Source: an uncultured Clostridia bacterium (lineage in GTDB: Bacteria > Bacillota > Clostridia > Christensenellales > Pumilibacteraceae). From it: a stretch of 61,261 bases of DNA. Location of the stretch: positions 1 to 61,261 of the forward strand of contig CAKQDN010000005.1 of NCBI GenBank assembly GCA_934229275.1. The letters run 5' to 3'. Below are positions 26,089 to 33,863 of the stretch, in pieces. The notes beneath the pieces were generated by a model that saw only the letters and a list, made by a program, of their open reading frames with translations, was not told the DNA's origin and ran no database searches. Every line of letters starts with the position of its first letter. Within the stretch, counting starts at the first letter, position 1. Position numbers and translations under genes: made by a program.

Positions 26089-26148
26089 GTAATAAAAAGC
26101 CGTTTTTGTGAAAAAATTAAATTAAATATCAAAGGAGGTCATTTTTTA

Positions 26149-26910
26149 ATGGTAAAATCCGATCTGGCTCGCGAACTGACTCGCTCGTCGAGCAAAAAAA
26201 TAGACGAAAAAATATCTTCGACGAATGTGGTCATAGACGAAGCGCTGAGTAAAAAGACCGGCAAGCCGCAAGGCAGATATGTGACTATCGAAAGCGGCGC
26301 GGTCGTCGAGGGCGACGCAAGCCTTTATCCGAGAATGGCAAAAGCGATAGCGGACGTACTTAAAACGCTTGCAGGAGACTGTAAGCGCGTGCTTACCGTG
26401 GGACTGGGGAACAGACTGCTTACGGCCGACGCGCTCGGCAGTCTGGTTCTCGAAAATCTCGCAGTCATGAACGAGTGCGGAGACGTAGTTATGCAAACGC
26501 TTGCCCCGTCGGTCGTCGGCGTTACCGGAATAGAAAGTTACGACGTCATACGCGGCGTAGTAGACGTCGTTCGTCCCGACGCAGTATTTGCCGTGGACAG
26601 CCTGTGCGCCGCGAAAGTGGGAAGAATCGCCACGTCGTTTCAGTTGTGCGACGCCGGTATAACGCCCGGCAGCGGAGTCAAAAACGCACGAAAACTGCTG
26701 AGCGAACAAACGCTCGGCGTCAAAGTCGTGTCGATAGGCGTACCGATGGTCGTGTACGCCTCCACGATTTCGCTCGAAGGCGGCGGCGACAACCGTTTCG
26801 AAGAGGATTTCGTCGTCACGCCTAAAGACGTGGACGTGATGGTCGAACGCTGCGCGAAAATCATTGCCGACGCGATAAACGTCTACTCGACCGGCTCCGC
26901 TCTGCAGTAG
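26149..26910 (+). CDS. gpr: GPR germination protease (short form)
   Basis: 253 residues; B. megaterium/B. subtilis GPR is about 370. GPR cleaves the small acid-soluble proteins that coat spore DNA when spores germinate. Family motifs: 'SDLARELTRS' near the processing site, 'LTVGLGNRLLTADALGSLV' (catalytic Asp region), 'VGVTGIESYDVIRGVVDVVRPD', 'DAGITPGSGVKNARKLLSEQTLGV' (second catalytic Asp) and 'VVTPKDVDVMVERCAKIIADAIN'. The propeptide and C-terminal part are reduced. A perfect AAGGAGG precedes the ATG. SASP genes are not in the window. Together with spoIIA it shows that the organism forms spores. Confidence 0.92.
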   Translation: MVKSDLARELTRSSSKKIDEKISSTNVVIDEALSKKTGKPQGRYVTIESGAVVEGDASLYPRMAKAIADVLKTLAGDCKRVLTVGLGNRLLTADALGSLVLENLAVMNECGDVVMQTLAPSVVGVTGIESYDVIRGVVDVVRPDAVFAVDSLCAAKVGRIATSFQLCDAGITPGSGVKNARKLLSEQTLGVKVVSIGVPMVVYASTISLEGGGDNRFEEDFVVTPKDVDVMVERCAKIIADAINVYSTGSALQ

Positions 26911-26962
26911 TAAAATTTGCGTCTCATCGTGAAAAAAAGTAACCGTAAAAGTCGCCGCGTAA

Positions 26963-26968
26963 TATAAA
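26963..26968 (+). promoter_or_regulatory. -10 box placing murI on a possibly leaderless mRNA
   Basis: TATAAA ends 7 bases before the murI ATG at 26975. No ribosome site is present. No good -35 is visible at 16-18 bases, so this is weaker than the holA and lgt cases. Confidence 0.4.
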
Positions 26969-26974
26969 GTATGT

Positions 26975-27679
26975 ATGAACGATTTTCCTATCGGCGTATT
27001 CGACAGCGGAGTGGGCGGTTTGTCGGTCCTTCGCGAATGTCAACGCCTTCTTCCCGGCGAAAATTTTATTTACCTGTTCGACCGTTCGCACGCCCCCTAC
27101 GGAAACAAAAGCGACGACGCAATAAGAGCCTGCGCGCTCGCCTGCGCCAAAAAACTCGAAAAAATGCACTGTAAAGCAATAGTGGTTGCGTGCAATACCG
27201 CGTCGGCAACCGCCATGAGCGTGCTACGGAAAAGAATTAAAGCACCCGTCGTGGGCGTTTATCCGCCTGTCCGTCAGGCGGTGCTGGCAAGCGGAGGAAA
27301 AAGCGCGCTCGTTCTTTGTACGGCGGCAACCGCTCGGCAGAAAAATTTTATGTTCGCCTGCTCGAAATTCGATAAAAATGCGCTTATAGTCGCGCCGCAA
27401 CGCCTGCTTGCAACAGAGATAGAAAACAACTTCGAAAATCTCGGTGCCGTCAAAGCCTATCTGTATTCTATCCTCGATAAATACGATAACGTCGGCTCGG
27501 TCGCGCTCGGTTGCACGCACTATTATTTCGTCAAAGACATGATAGAGCGGTACTACGACGGCAAGGCGAAGGCGTTTTCTCCCGAAAAAGGCGCCGCCGA
27601 ACGGCTTTTCCGCGCGCTTAAAGCAAACGACGCGTTTTCCGGAGCGCAAGAGGGCGGAACGCGCATGATTTTTTCATAA
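26975..27679 (+). CDS. murI: Glutamate racemase
   Basis: 234 residues, a little short (usual ~260-270). It makes D-glutamate for peptidoglycan. Motifs: 'IGVFDSGVGGLSVLRE' with catalytic Asp/Ser, 'HAPYGNKS', 'VVACNTASATAM' (first catalytic Cys) and 'ALGCTHYYFVKDMI' (second catalytic Cys and His). The start is fixed by the conserved N-terminus. No ribosome site is seen and a -10-like TATAAA ends 7 bases upstream. It may also be reached from gpr, 64 bases upstream. Confidence 0.93.
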   Translation: MNDFPIGVFDSGVGGLSVLRECQRLLPGENFIYLFDRSHAPYGNKSDDAIRACALACAKKLEKMHCKAIVVACNTASATAMSVLRKRIKAPVVGVYPPVRQAVLASGGKSALVLCTAATARQKNFMFACSKFDKNALIVAPQRLLATEIENNFENLGAVKAYLYSILDKYDNVGSVALGCTHYYFVKDMIERYYDGKAKAFSPEKGAAERLFRALKANDAFSGAQEGGTRMIFS

Positions 27680-27713
27680 AAAAAACGCTCTCCGCAAAAA
27701 AAACGGAAAGCGT
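27678..27713 (-). terminator. Terminator between convergent murI and a membrane gene
   Basis: ACGCTCTCCG (27685-27694) pairs with CGGAAAGCGT (27704-27713) with one mismatch. On the minus strand the stem is followed by eight Ts. Confidence 0.75.
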
Positions 27714-27730
27714 GTAAGTATCGGAAATAA

Positions 27731-28315
27731 TCACTTCAAAAGCCGCGAAACGCCTTTGATGAGCAGCAGAATAAGAGCGAATATAACCGCCATCAACCCC
27801 ATTCCGACGATAAAAGAGAAGAAGTCGCGCGCGCCCACGTCCATACCCCAGAACGACCCGAGGCACTCGAAAGCGTATTTTATAGCCGAACCGAAACTCA
27901 TGTCGCGGCATTTGGTTATAAGCGTCGGAACGAAGCACGCCAGCAGCGCCGCCATAGCCGAGAACAAAACTTTAACCGCGTCCACGCAAAAAGCGTCGAT
28001 AAAGGGCGTTTTTTTCAGTTCTCCGCCGGAAGCAACGAAATCGGCGATAACGGAGCGGCATTCTTTGTGGCGCGGAATAATCACGACGAGAACGACAGCC
28101 AAAACCGCGAGAGCAACCAGTGCGGTTGCGAAATATGCCCACATGCCCACCTCGTCCGATTGGGCGGCGAAATAAATTCCGAACCCGAGCGGACAGAGAA
28201 AAGCCGCGCCGGACATAGAGTAGTACAGGCGGTAATGCCCTGCTTTTTTTCTTTTTTCCTTTGCCGTAGCGGCGGAAACGTTTATAAGTTTGTTTTCGTT
28301 ATTGAATTCGCTCAT
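27731..28315 (-). CDS. Four-helix membrane protein of unknown function
   Basis: 194 residues with four hydrophobic helices in two pairs (about 38-55, 60-82, 118-140, 160-190), a charged N-terminus and a basic end. No recognised family motif. It is flanked by murI and the PfkB-type kinase, divergent from the latter. A CGGAGA site lies upstream of the ATG. Nothing in the sequence points to a transport or enzymatic role. Confidence 0.6.
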   Translation of the reverse strand: MSEFNNENKLINVSAATAKEKRKKAGHYRLYYSMSGAAFLCPLGFGIYFAAQSDEVGMWAYFATALVALAVLAVVLVVIIPRHKECRSVIADFVASGGELKKTPFIDAFCVDAVKVLFSAMAALLACFVPTLITKCRDMSFGSAIKYAFECLGSFWGMDVGARDFFSFIVGMGLMAVIFALILLLIKGVSRLLK

Positions 28316-28404
28316 GCGGTAATGTCTCCGAAATCAAATTTTAGCACAAAAACGCGCCGTAGTCAAATAAATAACCGAGTTTTCGTCGCTTGCCCCCGAT
28401 TTAA

Positions 28405-28433
28405 TTGCAAAAAACGCGATAAAGTGGTATAAT
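28405..28433 (+). promoter_or_regulatory. Promoter of the pfkB-rnhA unit
   Basis: TTGCAA (28405-28410), 17-base spacer, TATAAT (28428-28433), then GGAGG before ATG 28464. Confidence 0.8.
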
Positions 28434-28463
28434 CTTAATCGAAATAAACAGCGGAGGCAGGCT

Positions 28464-29381
28464 ATGATATACACCGTGACGTTCAGCCCGTCGCTCGACT
28501 ATACGGTCGAAGTGAGCGGCTTCGAAAAAAATAAACTAAACAGAACCAAAGCGGAGCGAATTACGCCCGGCGGTAAAGGCGTAAACGTTTCCGTAGTCCT
28601 TAAAAATCTCGGCTCGGACAGCGTCGCGCTCGGATTTATCGGCGGTTTTACCGGAAAGGCTATCGTTGACATGCTCGCCGTGCTCGGCGTTAAAACCGAT
28701 ATGATAGAGTGCGAAAAGGGAATAAGCCGCATAAACGTCAAAGTTAAGTCGGACGGCGAAACCGAAATAAACGGTCAGGGCGCGGTCGCGGAAGAAAAAG
28801 AAGTCGCTTTGCTTATCGATAAACTCGATAGAGCGCAGAAAGGCGACTATATCGTGCTTGCCGGAAACGTACCGTCCACCGTCCCGAAAAACGTTTACGA
28901 GCGCATTATGTCCGCGCTCGGCGGAAAAGACGTAAACTTCGTCGTGGACGCAACGGGGAAACTGCTTTCGGATTCGCTTAAATTCCGTCCGCTGCTCGTC
29001 AAACCCAATAATATCGAACTGGGCGAACTTTTCGGCGTCGAGATAAAATCGGACGAAGATATAGAAAAATATGCAAAAAAATTGCAGGATCTCGGCGCTC
29101 GCAACGTAATCGTAAGCCTCGGGGCAAGAGGCGCGTTCCTTCTCACCGAAAAAGGCGAAAGCATGTTTGTGGCGGCGCCAAGCGGCACGGTCGTGGATAC
29201 GGTAGGCTCTGGCGATTCGCTCGTGGGCGGCTTTTTAAGCGAGTATTCTTATAGCGGCGATGCCGTCAAAGCCTTTTATCGCGGAGTGGCTTCGGGCAGC
29301 GCGTCGGCTTTTCGCTACGGACTCTGCTCGAAACGGGAGTCCGACGAACAACTCGCCCGCATCGAGGGGAAAACGAGATGA
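28464..29381 (+). CDS. pfkB: 1-phosphofructokinase / tagatose-6-phosphate kinase family (PfkB)
   Basis: 305 residues, normal length. PfkB sugar kinase of the hexose-phosphate group: 'MIYTVTFSPSLDYTVEV' start, 'TPGGKGVNVSVVLKNLG', 'GFIGGFTGKAI', 'VKPNNIELGELFG' and the catalytic 'VVDTVGSGDSLVGGF' (GxGD). It phosphorylates fructose-1-phosphate or a similar hexose phosphate. No PTS gene adjoins it, so the substrate stays open. It overlaps rnhA by 4 bases (ATGA). It is the intact counterpart of the pseudokinase domain at 17887. Confidence 0.88.
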   Translation: MIYTVTFSPSLDYTVEVSGFEKNKLNRTKAERITPGGKGVNVSVVLKNLGSDSVALGFIGGFTGKAIVDMLAVLGVKTDMIECEKGISRINVKVKSDGETEINGQGAVAEEKEVALLIDKLDRAQKGDYIVLAGNVPSTVPKNVYERIMSALGGKDVNFVVDATGKLLSDSLKFRPLLVKPNNIELGELFGVEIKSDEDIEKYAKKLQDLGARNVIVSLGARGAFLLTEKGESMFVAAPSGTVVDTVGSGDSLVGGFLSEYSYSGDAVKAFYRGVASGSASAFRYGLCSKRESDEQLARIEGKTR

Positions 29382-29833
29382 AAAAGGTCACGATTTACAC
29401 CGACGGAGCGTGTAGCGGAAATCCCGGAGTGGGCGGCTGGTGCGCGATTCTTATGTACAAGCAGCGCGAAAAAGTGGTTTCGGGCTACAATAAATATACC
29501 ACGAACAACCGAATGGAACTGTTCTCGGTTATCGAAGGTCTTGCGCAATTGAAAGAGCCGTGCGAAGTCGATTTGTACAGCGACTCGGCGTACGTCGTCA
29601 ACGCGATAAACAACGGTTGGTTGGATTCATGGCAGCGCAGTTCGTGGCGCAAGTCCGACGGCGAGGTCAAGAACGTGGATTTGTGGAAAATGCTGCTTAT
29701 TAAACTAGAAGATCACAAAGTCAACTTCATCAAAGTCAAGGGGCACGCCGACAACGAGTACAACAACAAATGCGACGAAGTTGCTCGCGGCGAAATCAAA
29801 AAGGCGTCCGCGTCCATGGCAAAACAGCCGTAA
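29378..29833 (+). CDS. rnhA: Ribonuclease HI
   Basis: 151 residues, normal length. It degrades RNA in RNA-DNA hybrids, removing primers and R-loops. The four catalytic carboxylates are visible: Asp in 'TDGACSGNPG', Glu in 'NNRMELFSVI', Asp in 'YSDSAYVV', Asp in 'KCDEVAR', plus His in 'KGHADNEYNN'. Start overlaps the kinase gene, so translation is coupled. Confidence 0.96.
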   Translation: MKKVTIYTDGACSGNPGVGGWCAILMYKQREKVVSGYNKYTTNNRMELFSVIEGLAQLKEPCEVDLYSDSAYVVNAINNGWLDSWQRSSWRKSDGEVKNVDLWKMLLIKLEDHKVNFIKVKGHADNEYNNKCDEVARGEIKKASASMAKQP

Positions 29834-29857
29834 AAGAATAAATTTGCGTCAGCCGAA

Positions 29858-29863
29858 TATAAT
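29858..29863 (+). promoter_or_regulatory. -10 box placing the VTT gene on a possibly leaderless mRNA
   Basis: TATAAT ends 7 bases before GTG 29870. No ribosome site is visible and no clear -35 is present. Confidence 0.4.
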
Positions 29864-29869
29864 AAAAAC

Positions 29870-30748
29870 GTGAAAGAAACCGCAAAAACACGCAAAAACA
29901 CGCACATAAAGCCGAACGAAGCGATAACTTCGCTGCTATCGGTCGCTGCGTGTGCTTTGGCGGTTTTTCTTTTTATACTTACCTCGCGGCAGCCCTGCGA
30001 AAACGAAATAGTCGCCGTGAGCCTTAACGCCGCGTGCCTTCTGTGCGCAAGCGGACTGGCGGCGTTCGATCCGGAGATGAAAACGCGTTACCGCATGTCG
30101 TTGGTCGGCTTTTTGTTGTCGGCGATACTCATTGCCTTATATATAATCGCGGAAAAATACGGACTTATTAAAAAGGCGGGCGACGGTGAGGTCATCCGCT
30201 CGGTCATTCTATCGTCCGGGAGATGGGGAATAGCGTGCTTTTTCGCGCTTACATATCTGTCCGTGGTAATTCTGCCCGTTCCGGCAGCCGTACTTATAGT
30301 CGCCGGAACGTACGTCTACGGTCCGTGGATTTCTTTCGCGGTGAGCGCGTCGGCGACTTTCGTAGGGTCGCTAACTTGCTTTTATCTCGGCAGAAAACTG
30401 GGTAAAAAACTGCTTTTCTGGCTGTTTGACCGAGAAAAAGTGGAAAAATATGCCACGGTTTTAGGCGAAAAAGGCAAAATTCCGTTCATTGCGACCATGT
30501 TTCTGCCGTTTTTTCCCGACGACCTTATCTGTATTTCGGCAGGTGTGACCGACATGAAATTCGGCTTTTTCGCGATTTCGACGCTTTTCGCGCGCTCGGC
30601 GTATGTGTTTGCGGTGAGCGTTCTCGGCGGCGGAGAGATAATACCGTTCCGCGGTTGGGGAATCGCCGCGTGGGTAGGGATATTCGCCGCGTGCGTGCTG
30701 GCGTTTGTCATCATAAGTAAAAGAATTTCTTCGAAGAAAAAAGCGTAA
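29870..30748 (+). CDS. VTT-domain (TVP38/TMEM64, DedA-like) membrane protein
   Basis: 292 residues, about seven helices. The first ~105 residues hold three extra helices; the VTT core follows with 'TYLSVVILPVPAAVLIVAGTYVYG', 'TFVGSLTCFYLGRKLGKKLL' and 'IPFIATMFLPFFPDDLICISAG'. Family members are proposed lipid scramblases or transporters of undecaprenyl phosphate and related lipids. GTG 29870 has no ribosome site but a TATAAT 7 bases upstream. It lies 36 bases after rnhA, so read-through is also possible. A strong terminator follows. Confidence 0.85.
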   Translation: MKETAKTRKNTHIKPNEAITSLLSVAACALAVFLFILTSRQPCENEIVAVSLNAACLLCASGLAAFDPEMKTRYRMSLVGFLLSAILIALYIIAEKYGLIKKAGDGEVIRSVILSSGRWGIACFFALTYLSVVILPVPAAVLIVAGTYVYGPWISFAVSASATFVGSLTCFYLGRKLGKKLLFWLFDREKVEKYATVLGEKGKIPFIATMFLPFFPDDLICISAGVTDMKFGFFAISTLFARSAYVFAVSVLGGGEIIPFRGWGIAAWVGIFAACVLAFVIISKRISSKKKA

Positions 30749-30762
30749 AATCAAATATCGGT

Positions 30763-30805
30763 AAAAGACGTTATTCGACCGAAATCGGGTAAACGTCTTT
30801 TTTTT
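30763..30805 (+). terminator. Terminator of the VTT gene
   Basis: Perfect 10-base stem AAAAGACGTT (30763-30772) with AACGTCTTTT (30792-30801), ending in eight Ts. Confidence 0.9.
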
Positions 30806-30852
30806 CGCGCGCCGAAAAGTGCTAGAATGTACTCGTTAAGGAGGTTGCGAGC

Positions 30853-31155
30853 ATGATAATCGGAAACGAAATCGACGGAACGATGTACGTCAGTCTTGCC
30901 GGCGAACTGGACGATCGGACCGCGCCCGAGATGCGGCGTCAACTCGACGAAATCATCGAAAGAGCAAGGTTTGTCAAAATTGTATTCGATTTGTCCCGTC
31001 TCGAATTCATGGACAGTACGGGAATAGGAGTGCTGCTCGGGCGGTATAAAAAACTCAAATGCAAGAGCGTGCCGGCGTTCATCGCCAAACCCGAAAAAAG
31101 CGTGGATAAAGTACTCGCGCTTTCGGGAATTTACAGACTTATGCCGAAACTGTGA
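30853..31155 (+). CDS. spoIIAA: Anti-sigma-F factor antagonist SpoIIAA
   Basis: 100 residues (usual ~115). STAS domain with the phosphorylated serine in 'LEFMDSTGIGVLLGRYK'. In the forespore unphosphorylated SpoIIAA binds SpoIIAB and frees sigma F. First gene of spoIIAA-spoIIAB-sigF. ATG follows AAGGAGG. Upstream there is a TAGAAT at 30823-30828 but no convincing sigma-A or sigma-H -35, so control is unclear from sequence. Confidence 0.92.
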   Translation: MIIGNEIDGTMYVSLAGELDDRTAPEMRRQLDEIIERARFVKIVFDLSRLEFMDSTGIGVLLGRYKKLKCKSVPAFIAKPEKSVDKVLALSGIYRLMPKL

Positions 31156-31170
31156 CGGGAGGAAACAATC

Positions 31171-31587
31171 GTGGAAAATTATATGGAATTAAAAATCAAC
31201 GCGCTTGCCGAAAACGAGGCGTTCGCGCGCAATACCGTGGCGGCGTTCGCGGCGTCGTGCGATCCTTCCGTGGAAACGCTGGGAGAGATTAAAACGGCGG
31301 TATCGGAAGCGATATCAAACTGTATCGTGCACGCCTACAAAAACCGAGGCGGCGAAATAACGATAAAAGCCACTCTGTCGGACGGAAAAATACATATCGG
31401 AATAATCGACGGCGGCGTGGGTATTCCCGATATAAAACGGGCGAGAGAAGCGTATTTCACCACCGAAAACGAGAGCGAACGCGCCGGCATAGGCTTTACC
31501 GTTATGGAAACGTTTATGGACAAACTGGACGTCGTGAACAACGAAACGGGCGGAGTAAGCGTGTTTATGGATAAAAAACTCGCCTGA
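31171..31587 (+). CDS. spoIIAB: Anti-sigma-F factor / serine kinase SpoIIAB
   Basis: 138 residues. GHKL ATPase fold with N box 'AVSEAISNCIVHAYKN' and G1 box 'IIDGGVGIPDIK', and 'GIGFTVMETFMDKLDV'. It holds sigma F inactive and phosphorylates SpoIIAA. GTG 31171 follows GGAGG at good spacing; an in-frame ATG lies 12 bases further. It is 15 bases after spoIIAA and 12 before sigF, as in other spore-formers. Confidence 0.95.
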   Translation: MENYMELKINALAENEAFARNTVAAFAASCDPSVETLGEIKTAVSEAISNCIVHAYKNRGGEITIKATLSDGKIHIGIIDGGVGIPDIKRAREAYFTTENESERAGIGFTVMETFMDKLDVVNNETGGVSVFMDKKLA

Positions 31588-31599
31588 CGGAGAACTATT

Positions 31600-32316
31600 T
31601 TGCTTGACAGAGAAACAACCGAAAATCTGATAGAAAAGGCGCAGTCCGGCGACAACGACGCAAAACAGACGCTGATAAGCGAAAATTCGCCGCTTATAAA
31701 GTGCGTCGTAAAGCGTTTCAGGGGCAGAGGAGTCGAGTATGACGATTTGTTTCAACTCGGCTCGATCGGCATGCTCAAAGCCATCGAAAACTTTTCCAAA
31801 GAAAAGGGCGTGCGCTTTTCGACCTATGCCGTACCCATGATTATGGGCGAAATCAAAAGGTACCTGCGCGACGACGGACTTATCAAGGTTTCGAGGCTTA
31901 CGAAAACGCTGTCGTGCAAAATTGCCTATTTCATTGAAGAATATACCCGTGAAAACGACCGCAGTCCCGAAGTCAATCAGATAGCCGAAGCGCTCGGCGT
32001 CGAGCCTCAGGAAGTGGTTTTTGCCATGGACTCGGCAAAAGCGCCGCTTTCGATCTACGATAAAGGCGAGGACGACAGCGGTCAGTCCGTTCTCGAGAAA
32101 ACGCCCTCGGAAGTGGATGCCGACGACGATCTCGACCGCATAATCGTGCGCGACGCGATACGCGGACTGAGCGAGCGCGAACGCAAAATAATAATCATGC
32201 GCTACTACCGCGATCTGACGCAGAGCGAAATCGCGAAGAAACTCAACGTTTCGCAAGTGCAGATTTCCCGGCTCGAAACCAAGATAATCAATAAAATAAA
32301 AGCGGGATTTAACTGA
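31600..32316 (+). CDS. sigF: RNA polymerase sigma-F factor (SpoIIAC)
   Basis: 238 residues. Sigma-70 family: region 2 'EYDDLFQLGSIGMLKAIENF' and 'FSTYAVPMIMGEIKRYLRDD', region 3 with 'RSPEVNQIAEALGVEPQEV', region 4 'LSERERKIIIMRYYRDLTQSE' with a helix-turn-helix to the end. It directs early forespore transcription. The TTG start follows GGAGA. It is the last gene of the spoIIA operon; spoVAC lies 131 bases further. Confidence 0.94.
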   Translation: MLDRETTENLIEKAQSGDNDAKQTLISENSPLIKCVVKRFRGRGVEYDDLFQLGSIGMLKAIENFSKEKGVRFSTYAVPMIMGEIKRYLRDDGLIKVSRLTKTLSCKIAYFIEEYTRENDRSPEVNQIAEALGVEPQEVVFAMDSAKAPLSIYDKGEDDSGQSVLEKTPSEVDADDDLDRIIVRDAIRGLSERERKIIIMRYYRDLTQSEIAKKLNVSQVQISRLETKIINKIKAGFN

Positions 32317-32356
32317 TTTTGCGCATAAAAATCGCTCGGTAAGACATAATTACCGT

Positions 32357-32461
32357 ATGACGACGCAAAATAAAAGAATACAAAAAGAGCAGAACGTTTT
32401 TGCCGAAAAACCGAGCCGCGAATCCGTGGTAAAGGAGGTGCAAAACCGTGAAGAACGCTGA
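32357..32461 (+). CDS. Possible small leader ORF overlapping the spoVAC start
   Basis: 34 codons from ATG 32357 to a stop at 32461, encoding a polar, charged peptide beginning 'MTTQNKRIQKEQ'. It overlaps the spoVAC start by 14 bases and its last codons include the spoVAC ribosome site. No ribosome site precedes its ATG. It could be a translationally coupled leader or chance; I rate it low. Confidence 0.2.
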   Translation: MTTQNKRIQKEQNVFAEKPSRESVVKEVQNREER

Positions 32462-32921
32462 ATCCGCAATAGAAGCGAGAAATAAAAAATACGCGCGCCT
32501 CGTTGACAGCGTAACGCCGACGACGAGCGCTTTAAAATCGCTGTTCAACGCCTTTTGGATAGGCGGACTGACCTGCGTAATAGGTCAGGTTATCGGCGAC
32601 ATATACACGCTTTTACTGCCCGATTATTCGCTTCATATGGTCGCAAACCTCACCGGCGCGACGCTCATCGTGCTTGCCATACTGTTTACGGGGCTCGGGT
32701 TTTACGACGTTATAGCGCGGCGTGGGGGCGCCGGGTCTTTCCTTCCGATAACGGGCTTTGCCAACGCCATGTCGAGCGCGTCGATAGAGTATAAAACCGA
32801 AGGTCTGATTTTCGGAACGAGCGTAAAAATGTTTACGATAGTGGGACCCGTCGTCGTAAACGGCGTCGTGTGGTCAACGCTCGTCGGAATAATCCACCTG
32901 CTGATTTTCGGAAGATTTTAA
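32448..32921 (+). CDS. spoVAC: Stage V sporulation protein AC
   Basis: 157 residues, usual length, about four membrane helices. 'ALKSLFNAFWIGGLTCVIGQ', 'GLGFYDVIARRGGAGSFLPITGFANAMSS' and 'EGLIFGTSVKMFTIVGPV' are strongly conserved SpoVAC features. In Bacillus it forms a mechanosensitive channel that loads and releases dipicolinic acid. GTG 32448 follows AAAGGAGGTG. Normally spoVAD and spoVAE follow; here only the repeated hairpin terminator and a gene on the other strand do. Confidence 0.93.
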   Translation: MKNAESAIEARNKKYARLVDSVTPTTSALKSLFNAFWIGGLTCVIGQVIGDIYTLLLPDYSLHMVANLTGATLIVLAILFTGLGFYDVIARRGGAGSFLPITGFANAMSSASIEYKTEGLIFGTSVKMFTIVGPVVVNGVVWSTLVGIIHLLIFGRF

Positions 32922-32978
32922 AATCAATACGCAAAAAAATCGGTAAAATCACTTCTAAATCAATCTTTTCCGCATTAA

Positions 32979-33007
32979 AAAAGTACTATGTGTGACATAG
33001 TACTTTT
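32979..33007. terminator. Repeated hairpin element, copy 3 (bidirectional terminator)
   Basis: AAAAGTACTATG (32979-32990), T-GTG-A, CATAGTACTTTT (32996-33007). T runs on both strands serve spoVAC and the convergent surface-protein gene. Followed by TTTTTTATCGAA like copy 2. Confidence 0.85.
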
Positions 33008-33038
33008 GTTTTTTATCGAATTGCGCGTTGTGAAGAGA

Positions 33039-33752
33039 TTATTTGTCGTCCGTGCGTTTACGCTTGTTCAAAAGGAAGAGCGTGGTAAGAACGACGCACA
33101 CGACCGCGAGAGTGGATACAGACGCGATCAGAACGACCTGCCCGAAATCGATTGTCTGAGTATCGTCGCCGTTGTCTTTTTTCGGCTCGGAAATTTTAAT
33201 CGGTTCGCTGACTTTCAATTCGTCGTTGGCTTTGGATTTGATGGTCACATAATAATCGCCGGGTGCTTTGTTTTCGAACGCCTTGCCGAGAATGGTGATA
33301 TCCGCGAGCGGCGAAGTGGCGTCTATTGTGTATTCGCTTGCGGGAACGATGAATTCGCCTATAAATATAATATAGTTTTCGCTGAACTTTTCAGGCGCGA
33401 TGTTGGTGTAGTAGGTAATATTATTATTGCTTCCGCACACGTATTCGTTTTTTGTGCAACCGAAAATGCGCAACTGTTTTTTATTCGGAAGAGTGATTTT
33501 TTCCTTTGAAACCTCGACAATCGCTTCTCTGTCCGCAAAATATTTAAAACATTCTGTGCAGACGTAGCACGGAAGGTTGCCGTCTTCGTCGTCCGTGGGA
33601 AGTTGTAGTTCCATGAATTTCAGAGTGTGGGTAGTGTGTTCGGTCTGATCGGTTTGTTCGGTTCTGCCCGAAGCAAACGCAGGTGCCGCGCCGGAAAGCG
33701 AAACGGTAAGCGTTATAAAAAACGCGGTAAGTATGCTTAGTAACTTTTTCAT
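33039..33752 (-). CDS. Secreted, C-terminally membrane-anchored surface protein of unknown function
   Basis: 237 residues. Signal peptide ('MKKLLSILTAFFITLTVSLS', cleavage near AFASG), a polar Thr-rich linker, a domain with two Cys pairs ('PCYVCTECFKYF' and 'IFGCTKNEYVCGS') that could bind metal or form disulfides, a beta-rich region, then one membrane helix followed by 'LNKRKRTDDK' as stop-transfer. No sortase motif. Function unknown. GGAG precedes ATG. It stands alone between spoVAC (convergent) and the small-protein/subtilisin group. Confidence 0.65.
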   Translation of the reverse strand: MKKLLSILTAFFITLTVSLSGAAPAFASGRTEQTDQTEHTTHTLKFMELQLPTDDEDGNLPCYVCTECFKYFADREAIVEVSKEKITLPNKKQLRIFGCTKNEYVCGSNNNITYYTNIAPEKFSENYIIFIGEFIVPASEYTIDATSPLADITILGKAFENKAPGDYYVTIKSKANDELKVSEPIKISEPKKDNGDDTQTIDFGQVVLIASVSTLAVVCVVLTTLFLLNKRKRTDDK

Positions 33753-33863
33753 AGATGCTCCGATAAATGGTTGATTTACGGCAAAAGCCTACTCGTACAT
33801 TATAACATTTCACGGCGGTTTAATCAAGTCATTTTTGAGCGAAAAAAGTAAAAAAGTGCTATT

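Noticed and set aside
30806..30852. Sigma-H promoter for the spoIIA operon
   Set aside because: A TAGAAT is present but no AGGA-type -35 at suitable distance, so I do not call it.
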